Counted from the stretch's first letter, positions 24,159-32,976 are shown. The stretch is 39,597 nt of DNA from Oscillospiraceae bacterium (GCA_017521325.1 JAFXCV010000069.1:1-39597), one strand, 5' to 3'. The notes: generated by a model from the letters alone, not told the origin. Made by a program: numbers and translations.

Positions 24159-24947
24159 TTACTTTTCAAAGAAAGGAACAGCTTCTTTCAGTGCAGCCTG
24201 TCCGAATTTGGTGTGTGTGCCGGCAATCGCCAGTTCTACATTGCGAAGCTGCGGTTTTGCAGCTTCTGCTACGTTGTCATAGACAGCCTTTGCTTCAGCC
24301 TCAGTCATGGAAGGATCATGCTCCAGAACAAGCAGGAAATTCGGGTTTTCTTTATCCGCACGCTTCATCAAACGAAGATAAGCCTTTGTGATGACATCCT
24401 GTGTATTCAGATATGCCTTCAGTACATCAAGCAGAGGAGTCGGTTCTTCTTTAAGTGTGCCGATCTGAATCTTGGTGCCGGGAGCTACGGCATCAGTGTT
24501 GTTAATGCGATGCAATGTTTCCTTCGGAATCATCACATTCTGACTGAATGGATTGATTACTGCACCCACTGCCTCACCGTCCGGATTCTTTTGCAGAATG
24601 TGGCAGAGATCCTGAAAAGTGATTGCAGCCTTCTGGTGTTCTGCGTGCTTGTCCCACTTTGCATACTCTGCATCATCCGTGAACAGCGGAAAATGCTTCT
24701 TGCCTTCCTGGTTGTTGAAAAGCAGGAAGCTGATCTGCGACTGTTCCTTCAGCTCAACCGTGCCATCCGCATTTGTAACAGCTTGCTGTACTGTGTTGAC
24801 CTTTGCAGGAACGATGAAACGTGCCGGTTTGAGTGCGTTGACAAATGCAAGTTCGCTCTGCTGATTGCGTTCCTTCTTCATTTCTTCGATAGCCTTTACC
24901 AGAAAAGGATTGGTAACAGGCTTTTGGTTGTTGTTCTGTTCTGCCAA
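24159..24947 (-). CDS. SseB-like protein, copy 2
   Basis: A 262-residue paralogue of the protein at 23103-23891, the same length and clearly similar throughout, including AEQNNNQKP at the start and GTKIQIGTLKEEPTPLLD in the C-terminal domain. It differs most in surface segments. It starts with TTG at 24947 behind GAGGTG, exactly as copy 1 does. It has its own promoter and terminator, so the two copies are separate transcription units. Confidence 0.82.
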   Translation of the reverse strand: MAEQNNNQKPVTNPFLVKAIEEMKKERNQQSELAFVNALKPARFIVPAKVNTVQQAVTNADGTVELKEQSQISFLLFNNQEGKKHFPLFTDDAEYAKWDKHAEHQKAAITFQDLCHILQKNPDGEAVGAVINPFSQNVMIPKETLHRINNTDAVAPGTKIQIGTLKEEPTPLLDVLKAYLNTQDVITKAYLRLMKRADKENPNFLLVLEHDPSMTEAEAKAVYDNVAEAAKPQLRNVELAIAGTHTKFGQAALKEAVPFFEK

Positions 24948-25017
24948 AATGTTCACCTCATTATAAACTTTTACAGTAACAAGCGGCTCGCCGCCTATCC
25001 AATCAACTGTTATGGAC

Positions 25018-25046
25018 ATTATAACATAAAAACGCCATGAAGTCAA
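25018..25046 (-). promoter_or_regulatory. Promoter of SseB-like copy 2
   Basis: TTGACT (25041-25046), a 17-nt spacer and TATAAT (25018-25023) on the minus strand, 1058 nt from its counterpart at 23960. Confidence 0.85.
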
Positions 25047-25111
25047 TCGCATATTTGTGTTTTTTGTAGAATTGCGTTTTCCGTCAAGTAGTATATGAGA
25101 AGCATCAATAA

Positions 25112-25187
25112 AAAATCCGCCACAGGGCGGAAACAGGGGATATGAAAAATCAGGAGCACAACCGGCAAGAGCCGATTTCTCCTGATT
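25112..25187 (-). terminator. Double terminator of rpmB
   Basis: First, AATCAGGAG / CTCCTGATT arms (25148-25156, 25179-25187) enclose a CGGC-AAGA-GCCG hairpin and are followed on the minus strand by TTTTTC. Second, a CCGCC-ACAG-GGCGG hairpin near 25116-25130 is followed by TTTTTTATTG. Confidence 0.8.
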
Positions 25188-25205
25188 GCTTTTCATCGTA
25201 TGCAA

Positions 25206-25391
25206 TTACGCACGCTCAACCTTGCCGGAACGCAGGCATCTGGAGCATACATGAATGTGACAGGGAGTTCCCTTCACGATTGCCTTTACACGCTGAACAT
25301 TGGGCTTCCATGTTCTGTTTGTCAGTCTATGGGAGTGGGAAACCTTGTTACCAAAAGTTACACCCTTGCCGCAAATCTCGCACTTTGCCAT
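25206..25391 (-). CDS. rpmB: 50S ribosomal protein L28
   Basis: A 61-residue ribosomal protein L28, a large-subunit structural protein. It begins MAKCEICGKGVTFGNKVSHSHRLTNRTWKPNVQ and has a CxxC...CxxC-type set (CEIC near the start, CSRC near the end), so it is the zinc-binding form. AAGGAGG precedes the ATG. It stands alone between its own promoter and a double terminator. Confidence 0.96.
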   Translation of the reverse strand: MAKCEICGKGVTFGNKVSHSHRLTNRTWKPNVQRVKAIVKGTPCHIHVCSRCLRSGKVERA

Positions 25392-25438
25392 TGTAGGATA
25401 CACCTCCTTAAACCATGTGGAAAAACACTTATGTTACT

Positions 25439-25467
25439 ATTATAGCAGATGTTCCCGAAAAAAGCAA
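25439..25467 (-). promoter_or_regulatory. Promoter of rpmB
   Basis: TTGCTT (25462-25467), a 17-nt spacer and TATAAT (25439-25444) on the minus strand. Confidence 0.75.
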
Positions 25468-25635
25468 GTGTTTTTTTTCTTTTCTTGCCAAAAAAACGTT
25501 GATTTGATAATTTCCGTTGAAAAGCAAACATCTGAACACATTTCAACAGAACAACTTATGCACCATGTACAAACAATTCGGGGCGGTGGGAATTGTCCGT
25601 GTTCGAATATTTCCGTGAAAACTTCGTGAAAGCAC

Positions 25636-25664
25636 TTGCAAAACCCCCGGATTTGTAGTATAAT
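25636..25664 (+). promoter_or_regulatory. Promoter of the M50-scpAB unit
   Basis: TTGCAA (25636-25641), a 17-nt spacer and TATAAT (25659-25664). The -10 is perfect. The gap back to rpmB (about 170 nt) holds nothing else I can name. Confidence 0.78.
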
Positions 25665-25706
25665 AAATGTGTATGCACATTCGGAATCTGATAAGGAGTG
25701 TTTTAT

Positions 25707-26369
25707 ATGTTTGCCTTTCCGGAACTCAATATTGAGCTTTTCCTGACCTATTTTGTACGATTGATGATTATTTTCCTGATTCTCCCCGTTCATGAATTTG
25801 CGCATGCGTGGACTGCGAATAAGCTGGGTGACCACACTTCAAAATATATGGGAAGACTGACGCTTTCTCCCTTTGCACATATTGATCTCATTGGTGCGAT
25901 TTTTCTCTTTGCCTTCGGCTTCGGCTGGGCAAAGCCCGTTCCGGTCAATCCCTCTCACTTCAAAAAGCCCCGTCTTGGCATGCTCTTGACAGCAATTGCG
26001 GGACCGGCTTCCAACATCATTGTCGCATTTGTCGGCGTATGCGCATTGCAGATCATTGAATCCGTTGCAGTTCTTGAAGGCGTGATGCTGTATGTCGCCT
26101 TAATGCTGAGCTTTTTTGTGGAGATCAATATCGGACTTGCCGTTTTCAATATGATCCCCATTCCGCCCCTTGACGGTTCCAAGGTGCTGAGCTATTTTAC
26201 ATCCTATAAGGTGGACAAGTGGATTTTTGAAAATCAGCGTACCTTCTACATTATTGTAATCGTACTCATGGCAACGGGCATTCTCAGCACGCCGCTGAAT
26301 ATCCTGTCCACACTGGTTAAATATGGTATGTTTTTCGCTACGTCATGGATTCCCATGCTTCTGGGTTAA
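25707..26369 (+). CDS. Site-2 protease family (M50) membrane metalloprotease
   Basis: A 220-residue polytopic membrane protein. The zinc motif HEFAH (H29, E30, H33) lies in the first helix. The second-site motif NMIPIPPLDG (N148, D156) is near the C-terminus. This is the short subgroup without PDZ or CBS domains. Members cut membrane-embedded substrates; the substrate here is unknown. AAGGAG lies 8 nt before the ATG at 25707. It is directly followed by scpA (3-nt gap), an arrangement common in Firmicutes. Confidence 0.92.
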   Translation: MFAFPELNIELFLTYFVRLMIIFLILPVHEFAHAWTANKLGDHTSKYMGRLTLSPFAHIDLIGAIFLFAFGFGWAKPVPVNPSHFKKPRLGMLLTAIAGPASNIIVAFVGVCALQIIESVAVLEGVMLYVALMLSFFVEINIGLAVFNMIPIPPLDGSKVLSYFTSYKVDKWIFENQRTFYIIVIVLMATGILSTPLNILSTLVKYGMFFATSWIPMLLG

Positions 26370-26372
26370 GCT

Positions 26373-27080
26373 ATGGCGGAAATGACGTTTAAGCTGGATG
26401 TATTCGAAGGGCCGCTGGATCTGCTGCTCCATCTGATCTCAAAGCACCAGCTGAATATCAACGATATCGAGATCACAAAGCTCCTTGAGCAGTATCTCAT
26501 TTATATGGATCAGGCAAGGCAGCAGGATCTGGAGCTTGCAGGCGAATTTCTGGAAATGGCAGCAAGGCTTGTCTACATCAAAAGCGCCTCTCTTCTGCCA
26601 AAGCCCGAAGAAGCCGAGCGCATCAAGCGAGAGCTGCAGGGTGCGCTGATTGAATATGCCCTCTGCCAGCAGGCGGCAGGAATGCTGCGGGAAAGCTTTA
26701 TTGCGGATGATGTCTTTGTCCGCAAGCCCATGAAAATCAAGGTCGATCAGACCTACCGTTTGCAGCATTCACCGGAAAAGCTTGCACAAGCGCTTGCACA
26801 GATTGGAAAAACGAAGGGGAACGGACAGAAGCTGTCCGAAAAGATCACGGATACCGTGACGCAGACGAAGGTCGTGTCCGTCATTTCCAAAGTCATGTTC
26901 GTGCTGCGCAGACTGTATGCAGGCAATACCGTTTCCGTGCAGTCGCTCTATGACGGAATCAGCGACAAATCCGCAAGGGTTGCGACCTTTCTTGCGGTGC
27001 TGGAGCTGACAAGATTTGGCAGAATTGAGCTGAACGAGGATAATACGATGCTTTCCATGAAGGAAAAGAAAGGCGGTTAA
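26373..27080 (+). CDS. scpA: Segregation and condensation protein A
   Basis: A 235-residue kleisin that bridges the SMC heads in the bacterial condensin complex with ScpB. It starts with the typical FKLDVFEGPLDLLLHLISKHQLNI, and the region LELAGEFLEMAARLVYIKSASLLP is the SMC neck-binding helix region. The C-terminal winged-helix segment (RVATFLAVLELTRFGRIEL) is also present. The ribosome site is weak; coupling to the upstream protease gene is likely. Confidence 0.95.
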   Translation: MAEMTFKLDVFEGPLDLLLHLISKHQLNINDIEITKLLEQYLIYMDQARQQDLELAGEFLEMAARLVYIKSASLLPKPEEAERIKRELQGALIEYALCQQAAGMLRESFIADDVFVRKPMKIKVDQTYRLQHSPEKLAQALAQIGKTKGNGQKLSEKITDTVTQTKVVSVISKVMFVLRRLYAGNTVSVQSLYDGISDKSARVATFLAVLELTRFGRIELNEDNTMLSMKEKKGG

Positions 27081-27083
27081 GGG

Positions 27084-27641
27084 ATGGAAGAACAGAATAT
27101 GCTTGCAGTGCTTGAGGCAATTCTCTTCGCAGCGGGCGAGCCGCTGGAAACCGATCGTATCGCCCAGACAATGCAGATTCCCGAGCTTGAGGTGTATAAC
27201 CTCACACAGCTTTTGCAGGATAGATATACGCAGACAGGCAGCGCTTTGCAGTTGCTGCATCTTGGCAATGCATGGCAGATCGGAACCCGTGCGGAATTTG
27301 CGCCGATGATCCGTGCAGTGCTGGAAACCAAGCGCATGCAGCCGCTTTCCAATGCGGCAATGGAGGCGCTGACCATCGTTGCGTACAACCAGCCTGTCAG
27401 CAAGGGGTTTGTGGAACGTGTCAGAGGCATCGACAGTTCGTCGGTCGTCAATTCCCTTGTGGACAAGGGGCTTCTGGAGGAAGCAGGACGTATCGACGTT
27501 CCCGGTCATCCGATTGCCTATCGGACAACGCCTCTGTTTCTCCGTGCATTCGGTCTGACGTCGCTTGATGAGTTGCCCGATCCCTACCAGCCGGAGCAGT
27601 TCACGGGTGAGATTGCGGATGTGCAGGAAACGGATGACTAA
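27084..27641 (+). CDS. scpB: Segregation and condensation protein B
   Basis: A 185-residue protein with two winged-helix domains that dimerises and wraps ScpA. Typical segments are EAILFAAGEPLETDRIAQTM, LSNAAMEALTIVAYNQPVSKGFVERVRGIDSSSVV and GHPIAYRTTPLFLRAFGLTSLDELP. It starts 3 nt after the scpA stop with AAGGCGG just upstream. Confidence 0.95.
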   Translation: MEEQNMLAVLEAILFAAGEPLETDRIAQTMQIPELEVYNLTQLLQDRYTQTGSALQLLHLGNAWQIGTRAEFAPMIRAVLETKRMQPLSNAAMEALTIVAYNQPVSKGFVERVRGIDSSSVVNSLVDKGLLEEAGRIDVPGHPIAYRTTPLFLRAFGLTSLDELPDPYQPEQFTGEIADVQETDD

Positions 27642-27664
27642 TATCCCGATACGGAGGTGACAGC

Positions 27665-28357
27665 TTGCGTATTTTACTCATCATTCTGCTCGTAATTGTA
27701 CTGCTTTTGACAATTATCCTGCTGTCAAGCGCCGTACTTGCGGTTGAATTCTGGAACGGAGAATTCCGGTATGCCGTCCGTTATTTCGGGATACAGGTGT
27801 ATCCGTTCAAACGGGAAAAGGAACCGGATCCAGTCAAAGAGAAGCAGAAGGCGGAAGAAAAAGAACAGAAAAAGCAGGAAAAGAAGGCTAAAAAAGAAGC
27901 CGAAAAGCAGGCGGAAAAGGCAGAACGCCAAAAGCTGCTGCTTGCGGAAAAGATACAATATGCTATGCAAAGGTTTGCAGAGCGCAGCGATATGATCGGG
28001 GAGATCCTTTCGGCAATTCCCGGACCTCTGCAGAAGCTTTTGAAATCCGTCACACTCGGAAATCTCGAAACGGATTTCCGCATTGGCGGCGAGGACGCTG
28101 CGGATACGGCGCTGCTCTATGGGAAAATCCAGATCGCTTTGCAGAATGTTCTTGCGTTTCTGGGCAAATATATTCATGTCAAACGAAAAAAAGTAAGCAT
28201 CATCTGCGATTTTACAGCGGATGAAAGCATATGGAATATCCGCTGCAAGGTGAAGGTGCGTATCGGTACGGCACTTGCAGCAGCACTCTGGTTCCTCTGG
28301 AAATACTGGCGTGCGGGCAAACAGGCGGATAAACAGATCGCTGATCCACGGATTTAG
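27665..28357 (+). CDS. DUF2953 membrane-anchored protein
   Basis: A 230-residue protein. An N-terminal membrane helix (about 2-26) leads into FRYAVRYFGIQVYPFK, then a very charged Lys/Glu coiled coil (about 55-95). The C-terminal domain includes TDFRIGGEDAADTALLYGKIQ, characteristic of DUF2953, and a final basic helix region. In endospore formers this family sits beside gerW and scpAB; its role is not established, but sporulation is likely from context. The start is TTG at 27665 after GGAGGTG. Confidence 0.82.
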   Translation: MRILLIILLVIVLLLTIILLSSAVLAVEFWNGEFRYAVRYFGIQVYPFKREKEPDPVKEKQKAEEKEQKKQEKKAKKEAEKQAEKAERQKLLLAEKIQYAMQRFAERSDMIGEILSAIPGPLQKLLKSVTLGNLETDFRIGGEDAADTALLYGKIQIALQNVLAFLGKYIHVKRKKVSIICDFTADESIWNIRCKVKVRIGTALAAALWFLWKYWRAGKQADKQIADPRI

Positions 28358-28403
28358 CGGCAGAAACAGATTATAAGCGGCACAGCCGCAGGAGGAGTAT
28401 ATT

Positions 28404-28823
28404 ATGAGTGAACATGCAATTAACGGCTTTATGGGCATCAGTATGGAAAAGATCCGCAGCGTTGTGGATGCCAACACCATGATCGGCGATCCCATCCAGT
28501 GCGGTGACGGCACGACCGTCATTCCCGTGTCCAAGGTTTCTCTGGGCTTTGCATCCGGCGGTTCGGATATTCCGACCAGAACCGCAAAGGAATACTTTGC
28601 AGGCGGTGCAGGTGCAGGCATGAGTGTCAAGCCAGTCGGCTTTCTGGTGGTACAGAATGGCGATGTGCGCCTTGTGCAGCTGTCCATGAGTGCGGACAAG
28701 GGTAATGTTGCGCTGAATATGATCCCTGAGATTATTGACAAGATCTCCGCATTGCTTCCGAAGAAGGATAAGAAATCCGCAGATGATGCAGAAGCTGTAG
28801 AGGCAGAGGAAGTCATCGAATAA
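28404..28823 (+). CDS. gerW: GerW-family sporulation protein (YtfJ)
   Basis: A 139-residue protein of the GerW/YtfJ family, needed for normal spore germination in Bacillus. It starts INGFMGISMEKIRSVVDANTMIGDPI and has the conserved GTTVIPVSKVSLGFASGGSD and GGAGAGMSVKPVGFLVV segments. The acidic tail after residue 120 is variable in the family. AGGAGG precedes the ATG. It follows DUF2953 as in other Clostridia. Confidence 0.93.
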   Translation: MSEHAINGFMGISMEKIRSVVDANTMIGDPIQCGDGTTVIPVSKVSLGFASGGSDIPTRTAKEYFAGGAGAGMSVKPVGFLVVQNGDVRLVQLSMSADKGNVALNMIPEIIDKISALLPKKDKKSADDAEAVEAEEVIE

Positions 28824-28846
28824 ATCACAATTTGTCCGCATAGAAT
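28820..28846 (+). promoter_or_regulatory. Possible sigma-E-like promoter for the D-Ala-D-Ala carboxypeptidase
   Basis: ATAAA (28820-28824), a 14-nt spacer and CATAGAAT (28839-28846), one mismatch from the sigma-E -10 CATACAnT. The spacing equals that before spoIIP. Bacillus dacB is sigma-E dependent. Confidence 0.45.
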
Positions 28847-28878
28847 GGCAGTAAAACTGCGTTTTATGGAGGATGGCT

Positions 28879-30006
28879 ATGCAACGTTTCACAGGTATTT
28901 TTCTGGCAGTATGTCTGTTTGTCGGTCTGCTGTTTCCGATGCAGGTGCAGGGTGTGGAGGTTTCCGCAAAGGCGTGCATCCTGATGGAAGCGGCAACGGG
29001 AAGAGTGCTGTATGAAAAGCATGCACGGGAAAAACTGCCCATGGCAAGCACAACAAAAATCATGACGACGCTTTTGTGTATCGAAAGCGGCGGACTTGAC
29101 GAGGAATTTGTCGTGGATAATGCCGCCATTCATGTGGAAGGCTCTTCCATGGGGCTGCAGGAAAATGACATTGTCACAAAACGTGCCCTGTGCTGCGGCA
29201 TGCTGCTGCCGTCGGGTAATGATGCCGCAAATGCAGCGGCGGTGGCAGTTGCAGGAAGCATTCCTGATTTTATCACAATGATGAATGCCCGTGCCGCAGA
29301 GATCGGCATGAAGGATACCTGTTTTGTGACGCCGTCGGGACTTGACGGGGAAGGACACGGCGCATCCGCCTATGATATGGCACTCCTGACACGGGAGGCG
29401 ATGCGGAATTCCATGTTCCGTGAGATCTGTGCAAGGAAGTCTGCCAATGTCAATTTCGGCAATCCCCCCTATGCCCGAACGCTTTACAACACCAACAAGC
29501 TGCTTGGGATGTGCGAGGGCGTGATCGGCGTAAAAACGGGGTTTACCGATGAAGCGGGACGGTGCCTTGTATCCGCCTGTGAACGTGACGGCGTGACGCT
29601 GTACTGCGTAACGCTCAGCGCTCCGAATGACTGGCAGGATCACCAAAAGCTCTATGATTACGGCTTTTCCCATGTGCAGAAAACGGAGCTTGCAATTCCG
29701 GAGGAACTCTCCCAGAAGGTGGTCGGAAGTGATACGCAGCAGATTGCACTTGTGCCGGAGAAAACACTTTGCATTGGGGCATTTGAGGGGGATACCTCTG
29801 CGGTAACTTATAAAATTTTGAAGCCTCCTTTTTCCTATGCACCGATTTGTGCAGGGGATGAAGTGGGCATGCTGGAATATTATTATGAGGATCTGTGCAT
29901 CGGTACGGTGCCGTTGTGTGCGGTGCAGGATGCCGGAATGTCAGAAATACAGGTTTCCGGAAACCTGTTTCAAAAACTATGGAATCGGGTGAAGAACCTG
30001 TTTTAA
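28879..30006 (+). CDS. D-alanyl-D-alanine carboxypeptidase (DacF/DacB type, S11)
   Basis: A 375-residue exported penicillin-binding protein that trims D-Ala from peptidoglycan, probably spore cortex or division-septum wall. A signal peptide (about 1-25) precedes the transpeptidase-like domain. Catalytic motifs: STTK (S57, K60), SGN (112-114) and KTG (219-221). A C-terminal beta domain and an amphipathic end (NLFQKLWNRVKNLF) suited to membrane binding complete it. The ATG at 28879 is used because another ATG (28873) directly abuts GGAGG. Position between gerW and the pseudouridine synthase supports a sporulation role. Confidence 0.92.
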   Translation: MQRFTGIFLAVCLFVGLLFPMQVQGVEVSAKACILMEAATGRVLYEKHAREKLPMASTTKIMTTLLCIESGGLDEEFVVDNAAIHVEGSSMGLQENDIVTKRALCCGMLLPSGNDAANAAAVAVAGSIPDFITMMNARAAEIGMKDTCFVTPSGLDGEGHGASAYDMALLTREAMRNSMFREICARKSANVNFGNPPYARTLYNTNKLLGMCEGVIGVKTGFTDEAGRCLVSACERDGVTLYCVTLSAPNDWQDHQKLYDYGFSHVQKTELAIPEELSQKVVGSDTQQIALVPEKTLCIGAFEGDTSAVTYKILKPPFSYAPICAGDEVGMLEYYYEDLCIGTVPLCAVQDAGMSEIQVSGNLFQKLWNRVKNLF

Positions 30007-30018
30007 AGGAGGATGTCT

Positions 30019-30747
30019 GTGGCAAATATCAGAATTCAAAAAATACTGGCAGATGCGGGCTACTGTTCACGCCGCAAGGCGGAAGCGCTGATTTCCGCAG
30101 GAAAGGTGCAGCGAAACGGCCGTCCCGTAAAGCTCGGAGATAAAGCATCTCCCAAGGATCTGATCACAGTGAACGGCGAGCGTGTGTATGTTCCGAAGAA
30201 GAAAACTATGCGCTATATCATGCTTAACAAGCCCCGTGGCTATGTGACCACGGTTGCCGATGAGCTGGAGCGCCGCTGTGTGATGGATCTCTTGGAGGAT
30301 GTGGAGGAACGTGTGTATCCCATCGGGCGGCTTGACCGCAATTCCGAGGGATTGCTGCTTCTGACGAATGACGGCAATTTCGCAAACGGCATCATGCATC
30401 CGAGCCGTCATGTGACCAAAACCTACCGTGTAACTGTGCGCCCCGATATTTCGGATGATCAGCTCGTTCAGCTCTCGGACGGTGTGATGCTCGACGGCAG
30501 AAAGACACTTCCTGCAACCGTTGTCGTGCTGAACAAGGAGCCCGGCAGAGTGGTGCTGCAGATGACGATCAAAGAGGGCAGAAACCGCCAGATCCGCCGC
30601 ATGTGCGAAGCTGTCGGTCTTGAAGTTGCAAGACTTCGCAGAACCTCCATCGGCCCGATCAAACTCGGAATGCTCAAACCCGGCACCTACCGTGATCTGA
30701 CAGCGGAAGAACTGCGTGCCATCCGCAATGCCATCGGAAAGGAATAA
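30019..30747 (+). CDS. 16S/23S rRNA pseudouridine synthase, RsuA/RluB family
   Basis: A 242-residue RNA-modifying enzyme. An N-terminal S4 RNA-binding domain (about 1-60, IRIQKILADAGYCSRRKAEALI) is followed by the catalytic domain. The catalytic aspartate is D106 in PIGRLDRNSEGLLLLTNDG. Later family motifs KTYRV and EGRNRQIRRMCEAVGL are present. In this gene neighbourhood the family member is usually RluB (23S position 2605). The start is GTG at 30019; the ATG at 30013 directly abuts AAAGGAGG and cannot use it. Confidence 0.93.
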   Translation: MANIRIQKILADAGYCSRRKAEALISAGKVQRNGRPVKLGDKASPKDLITVNGERVYVPKKKTMRYIMLNKPRGYVTTVADELERRCVMDLLEDVEERVYPIGRLDRNSEGLLLLTNDGNFANGIMHPSRHVTKTYRVTVRPDISDDQLVQLSDGVMLDGRKTLPATVVVLNKEPGRVVLQMTIKEGRNRQIRRMCEAVGLEVARLRRTSIGPIKLGMLKPGTYRDLTAEELRAIRNAIGKE

Positions 30748-30750
30748 GCC

Positions 30751-31131
30751 ATGCTGAAAATTCTTGAACAAACGAATCACGAACCGTATCGTGAGGTTCT
30801 CAATGCCATCAGTACGGAATTTCCGCTTTATCTGACGGAAGCACTCGATGGGGAACAGGTGACGGGGTATATCGTCTACGCCTATGAACCGGGTGCGGTG
30901 GCGATCCATGCGGTGAGCGACGGGGGAGATCTGTATCTCTGCGACGGTCTTGTGCGTTCGGTGCTTTTCAAGGGGTTGCTGCGTGGAATTGACCGTGCGG
31001 TCTTTTGTTTGAAAGATGACGGCATGATGGAGAAAATGCGGAAGCTTCGCTTTGTGAAAAATGACGGAAACACTCTTGATAATATTGCGGAAATTATGGA
31101 TAACTGTAAAAGTTGCAGAAATACGCAGTGA
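30751..31131 (+). CDS. Small GNAT-like protein of unknown function
   Basis: A 126-residue protein starting 3 nt after the pseudouridine synthase stop, with AAAGGA upstream. Pattern suggests a reduced acyltransferase fold (VTGYIVYAYEPGAVAIHAVSDGGDLYLCDGLVRSVLFKG), but there is no clear acetyl-CoA loop. It ends in a cysteine-containing tail (NCKSCRNTQ). Small proteins of this type occur at the end of this block in Clostridia. Confidence 0.6.
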   Translation: MLKILEQTNHEPYREVLNAISTEFPLYLTEALDGEQVTGYIVYAYEPGAVAIHAVSDGGDLYLCDGLVRSVLFKGLLRGIDRAVFCLKDDGMMEKMRKLRFVKNDGNTLDNIAEIMDNCKSCRNTQ

Positions 31132-31165
31132 AACACTTGAAAAATAATGAAAAAAATAGTATGAT

Positions 31166-31171
31166 TATAAT
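31166..31171 (+). promoter_or_regulatory. -10 box upstream of the carboxyltransferase operon
   Basis: A perfect TATAAT lies 33 nt before the start of the operon. No good -35 is found at 16-18 nt; a TTGAAA lies 23 nt upstream. It may need an activator. Confidence 0.45.
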
Positions 31172-31203
31172 GTATATAGTCTAACTTAGGAAGGAACGAT
31201 ATT

Positions 31204-32559
31204 ATGCAAATGGAAAAAAACCTGAATAGCCCTGCAAGAGTGCGCCTGACCGCACTGTTTGATGAGGGTTCTTATAAGGAAATTGGTTCCTGTGTTATGG
31301 AAAAAACAGCACCTGCCGGTGTAGTATGCGCTTATGGCTATGTAAACGGCAATCCTGTTTATGCATTCGCACAGGATCAGAGTGTGGAAAAGGGTGCCGT
31401 GGGTGCAGCACAGGCAGACAAGATCGCAAAGGTGTACAACCTGGCGGCAAAGACCGGTGCTCCCGTAGTTGGCATTTTTGATTCCAACGGCGCATTCATG
31501 GATGGAACTGCAGAGTCCCTGAATGCATACAGCAGACTCATGACAAAGACAGCAGCCGTTTCCGGTGTTGTACCGCAGATCGCAGTTGTTGCAGGTCCCT
31601 GTGCAGGCAGTGCTGCAATGATGGCTTGTGCCGCTGATTTTGTGGTAATGTCCGAGGAAAGTGAACTGTTCCTGACACCGTCCTTTGAAAAGGGCGCAGG
31701 CAGCGCAAAGGCAGCTGCTGCAAACGGTATTGCAGCAATGACAGCAGCGGATGACAAGGCAGCGATTGAGAAGGCAAGAGAGCTGATCAATCTTCTTCCC
31801 GTAAACAACATGGCATCCGTTCCCTGCATGGAATACGAGGCTCCCGCAGCTACAGCCGGCAAGGATCTGAACTCCATCGTAAACAGCATTGCAGACGGCG
31901 GCAGTGTGGTTGAGCTGTATGCAGATTATGCAGGTGCAGCATACACAGCGTTGGCAACTGTTGCAGGCTCCACAGTCGCAATTGCAGCAACCAACAAGAC
32001 ACAGGACAAGCTGACAGAGGCTGACTGTGCAAAGCTTGCTCGTTTTGTACGCACAGCTGATGCTTTCTCCATTCCGGTGATTACACTGGTGGATACACTG
32101 GGCTTTGACGGTAATTCCGATACAGAGCTTGCAGGCGCAGTTAAGGCACTGACAAGACTTGCAGGTACTTATACAGAGGCAACAACCGCTAAGATCTCCG
32201 TGATCACAGGCAAAGCAGTAGGCCCTGTATTCGTAGCAATGGCAGGCAAGTACAGCAACGCAGACTTTACTTATGCACTTGATGGCGCATACATTGCACC
32301 GCTCGCTCCCGAGGCAGCTGTGGAATTTCTGTGGCATGACAAGCTTGCAGGTGCGGAGGATCTCTCTGCAAAGCGGGCAGAGCTTGCAAAGGAATATACA
32401 GATACTCTCGCATCCGCAGTATCCGCTGCACAGCAGGGATGTGTGGATGAGATCGTGGAAGCAGCAGAGCTGCGCAGTGTTCTGGAAGGCGCACTTGCAA
32501 TGCTTGAGAGCAAGCGTGTGACAAATCTCCCCAGAAAGCACAATAATCTCCCGTTCTGA
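31204..32559 (+). CDS. Biotin-dependent acyl-CoA carboxyltransferase subunit (MmdA/12S-like)
   Basis: A 451-residue carboxyltransferase with two crotonase-like halves. Visible features: GAVGAAQADKIAKVYNLAAKTGAPVVGIFDSNGAFMDG, the oxyanion-type AGPCAGSAAMMACAADFVVM, a second-half ITLVDTLGFDGNSDTELAG and the C-terminal NLPRKHNNLPF, which corresponds to the usual LPRRKHGNIPL ending. It is about 60 residues shorter than typical MmdA or PccB. The acyl substrate is probably methylmalonyl- or propionyl-CoA by family, but this is not certain. GGAAGGAA precedes the ATG. It is the first gene of a three-gene unit with a biotin carrier and a 5S-like subunit. Confidence 0.82.
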   Translation: MQMEKNLNSPARVRLTALFDEGSYKEIGSCVMEKTAPAGVVCAYGYVNGNPVYAFAQDQSVEKGAVGAAQADKIAKVYNLAAKTGAPVVGIFDSNGAFMDGTAESLNAYSRLMTKTAAVSGVVPQIAVVAGPCAGSAAMMACAADFVVMSEESELFLTPSFEKGAGSAKAAAANGIAAMTAADDKAAIEKARELINLLPVNNMASVPCMEYEAPAATAGKDLNSIVNSIADGGSVVELYADYAGAAYTALATVAGSTVAIAATNKTQDKLTEADCAKLARFVRTADAFSIPVITLVDTLGFDGNSDTELAGAVKALTRLAGTYTEATTAKISVITGKAVGPVFVAMAGKYSNADFTYALDGAYIAPLAPEAAVEFLWHDKLAGAEDLSAKRAELAKEYTDTLASAVSAAQQGCVDEIVEAAELRSVLEGALAMLESKRVTNLPRKHNNLPF

Positions 32560-32601
32560 TTGAACTGAGCGGATAAAATAAAATGAATGGTGGTACATAC
32601 A

Positions 32602-32976
32602 ATGAAAAGATTTAGCGTAACAGTAAATGGTAAGGCATACGATGTTGCAGTTGAGGAACTGGGCGCAGGCGCAGCTCCGGTTGCAGCAGCTCCCGCTGCT
32701 GCAGCAGCTCCGGCTCCTGCAGCAGCACCGGCTCCGGCAGCAGCTCCCGCAGCAGCAGGCGCAGGCGAGAAGGTATCTGCTCCCATGCCCGGTACAATCC
32801 TCGATGTGAAGGTTGCAAACGGCGCAAGTGTTTCCAAGGGTCAGTGCATCATGATTCTGGAAGCAATGAAGATGGAGAATGAAATTGTCGCTCCCTGCGA
32901 CGGTACAATCACAAGCATTACCGTACAGAAGGGTGCAACCGTAAATGCCGGCGATACTCTGGCAACAGTGGGCTAA
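32602..32976 (+). CDS. Biotin carboxyl carrier protein
   Basis: A 124-residue biotinyl carrier. A short N-terminal domain (KRFSVTVNGKAYDVAVEEL) is followed by a Pro/Ala linker (about 21-55) and a biotinyl domain. The biotin lysine is K90 in EAMKMEN. The flexible linker lets the domain swing between the two carboxyltransferases encoded on either side. The ATG at 32602 is preceded by GGTGG; an in-frame start five codons earlier has no better site. Confidence 0.95.
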   Translation: MKRFSVTVNGKAYDVAVEELGAGAAPVAAAPAAAAAPAPAAAPAPAAAPAAAGAGEKVSAPMPGTILDVKVANGASVSKGQCIMILEAMKMENEIVAPCDGTITSITVQKGATVNAGDTLATVG

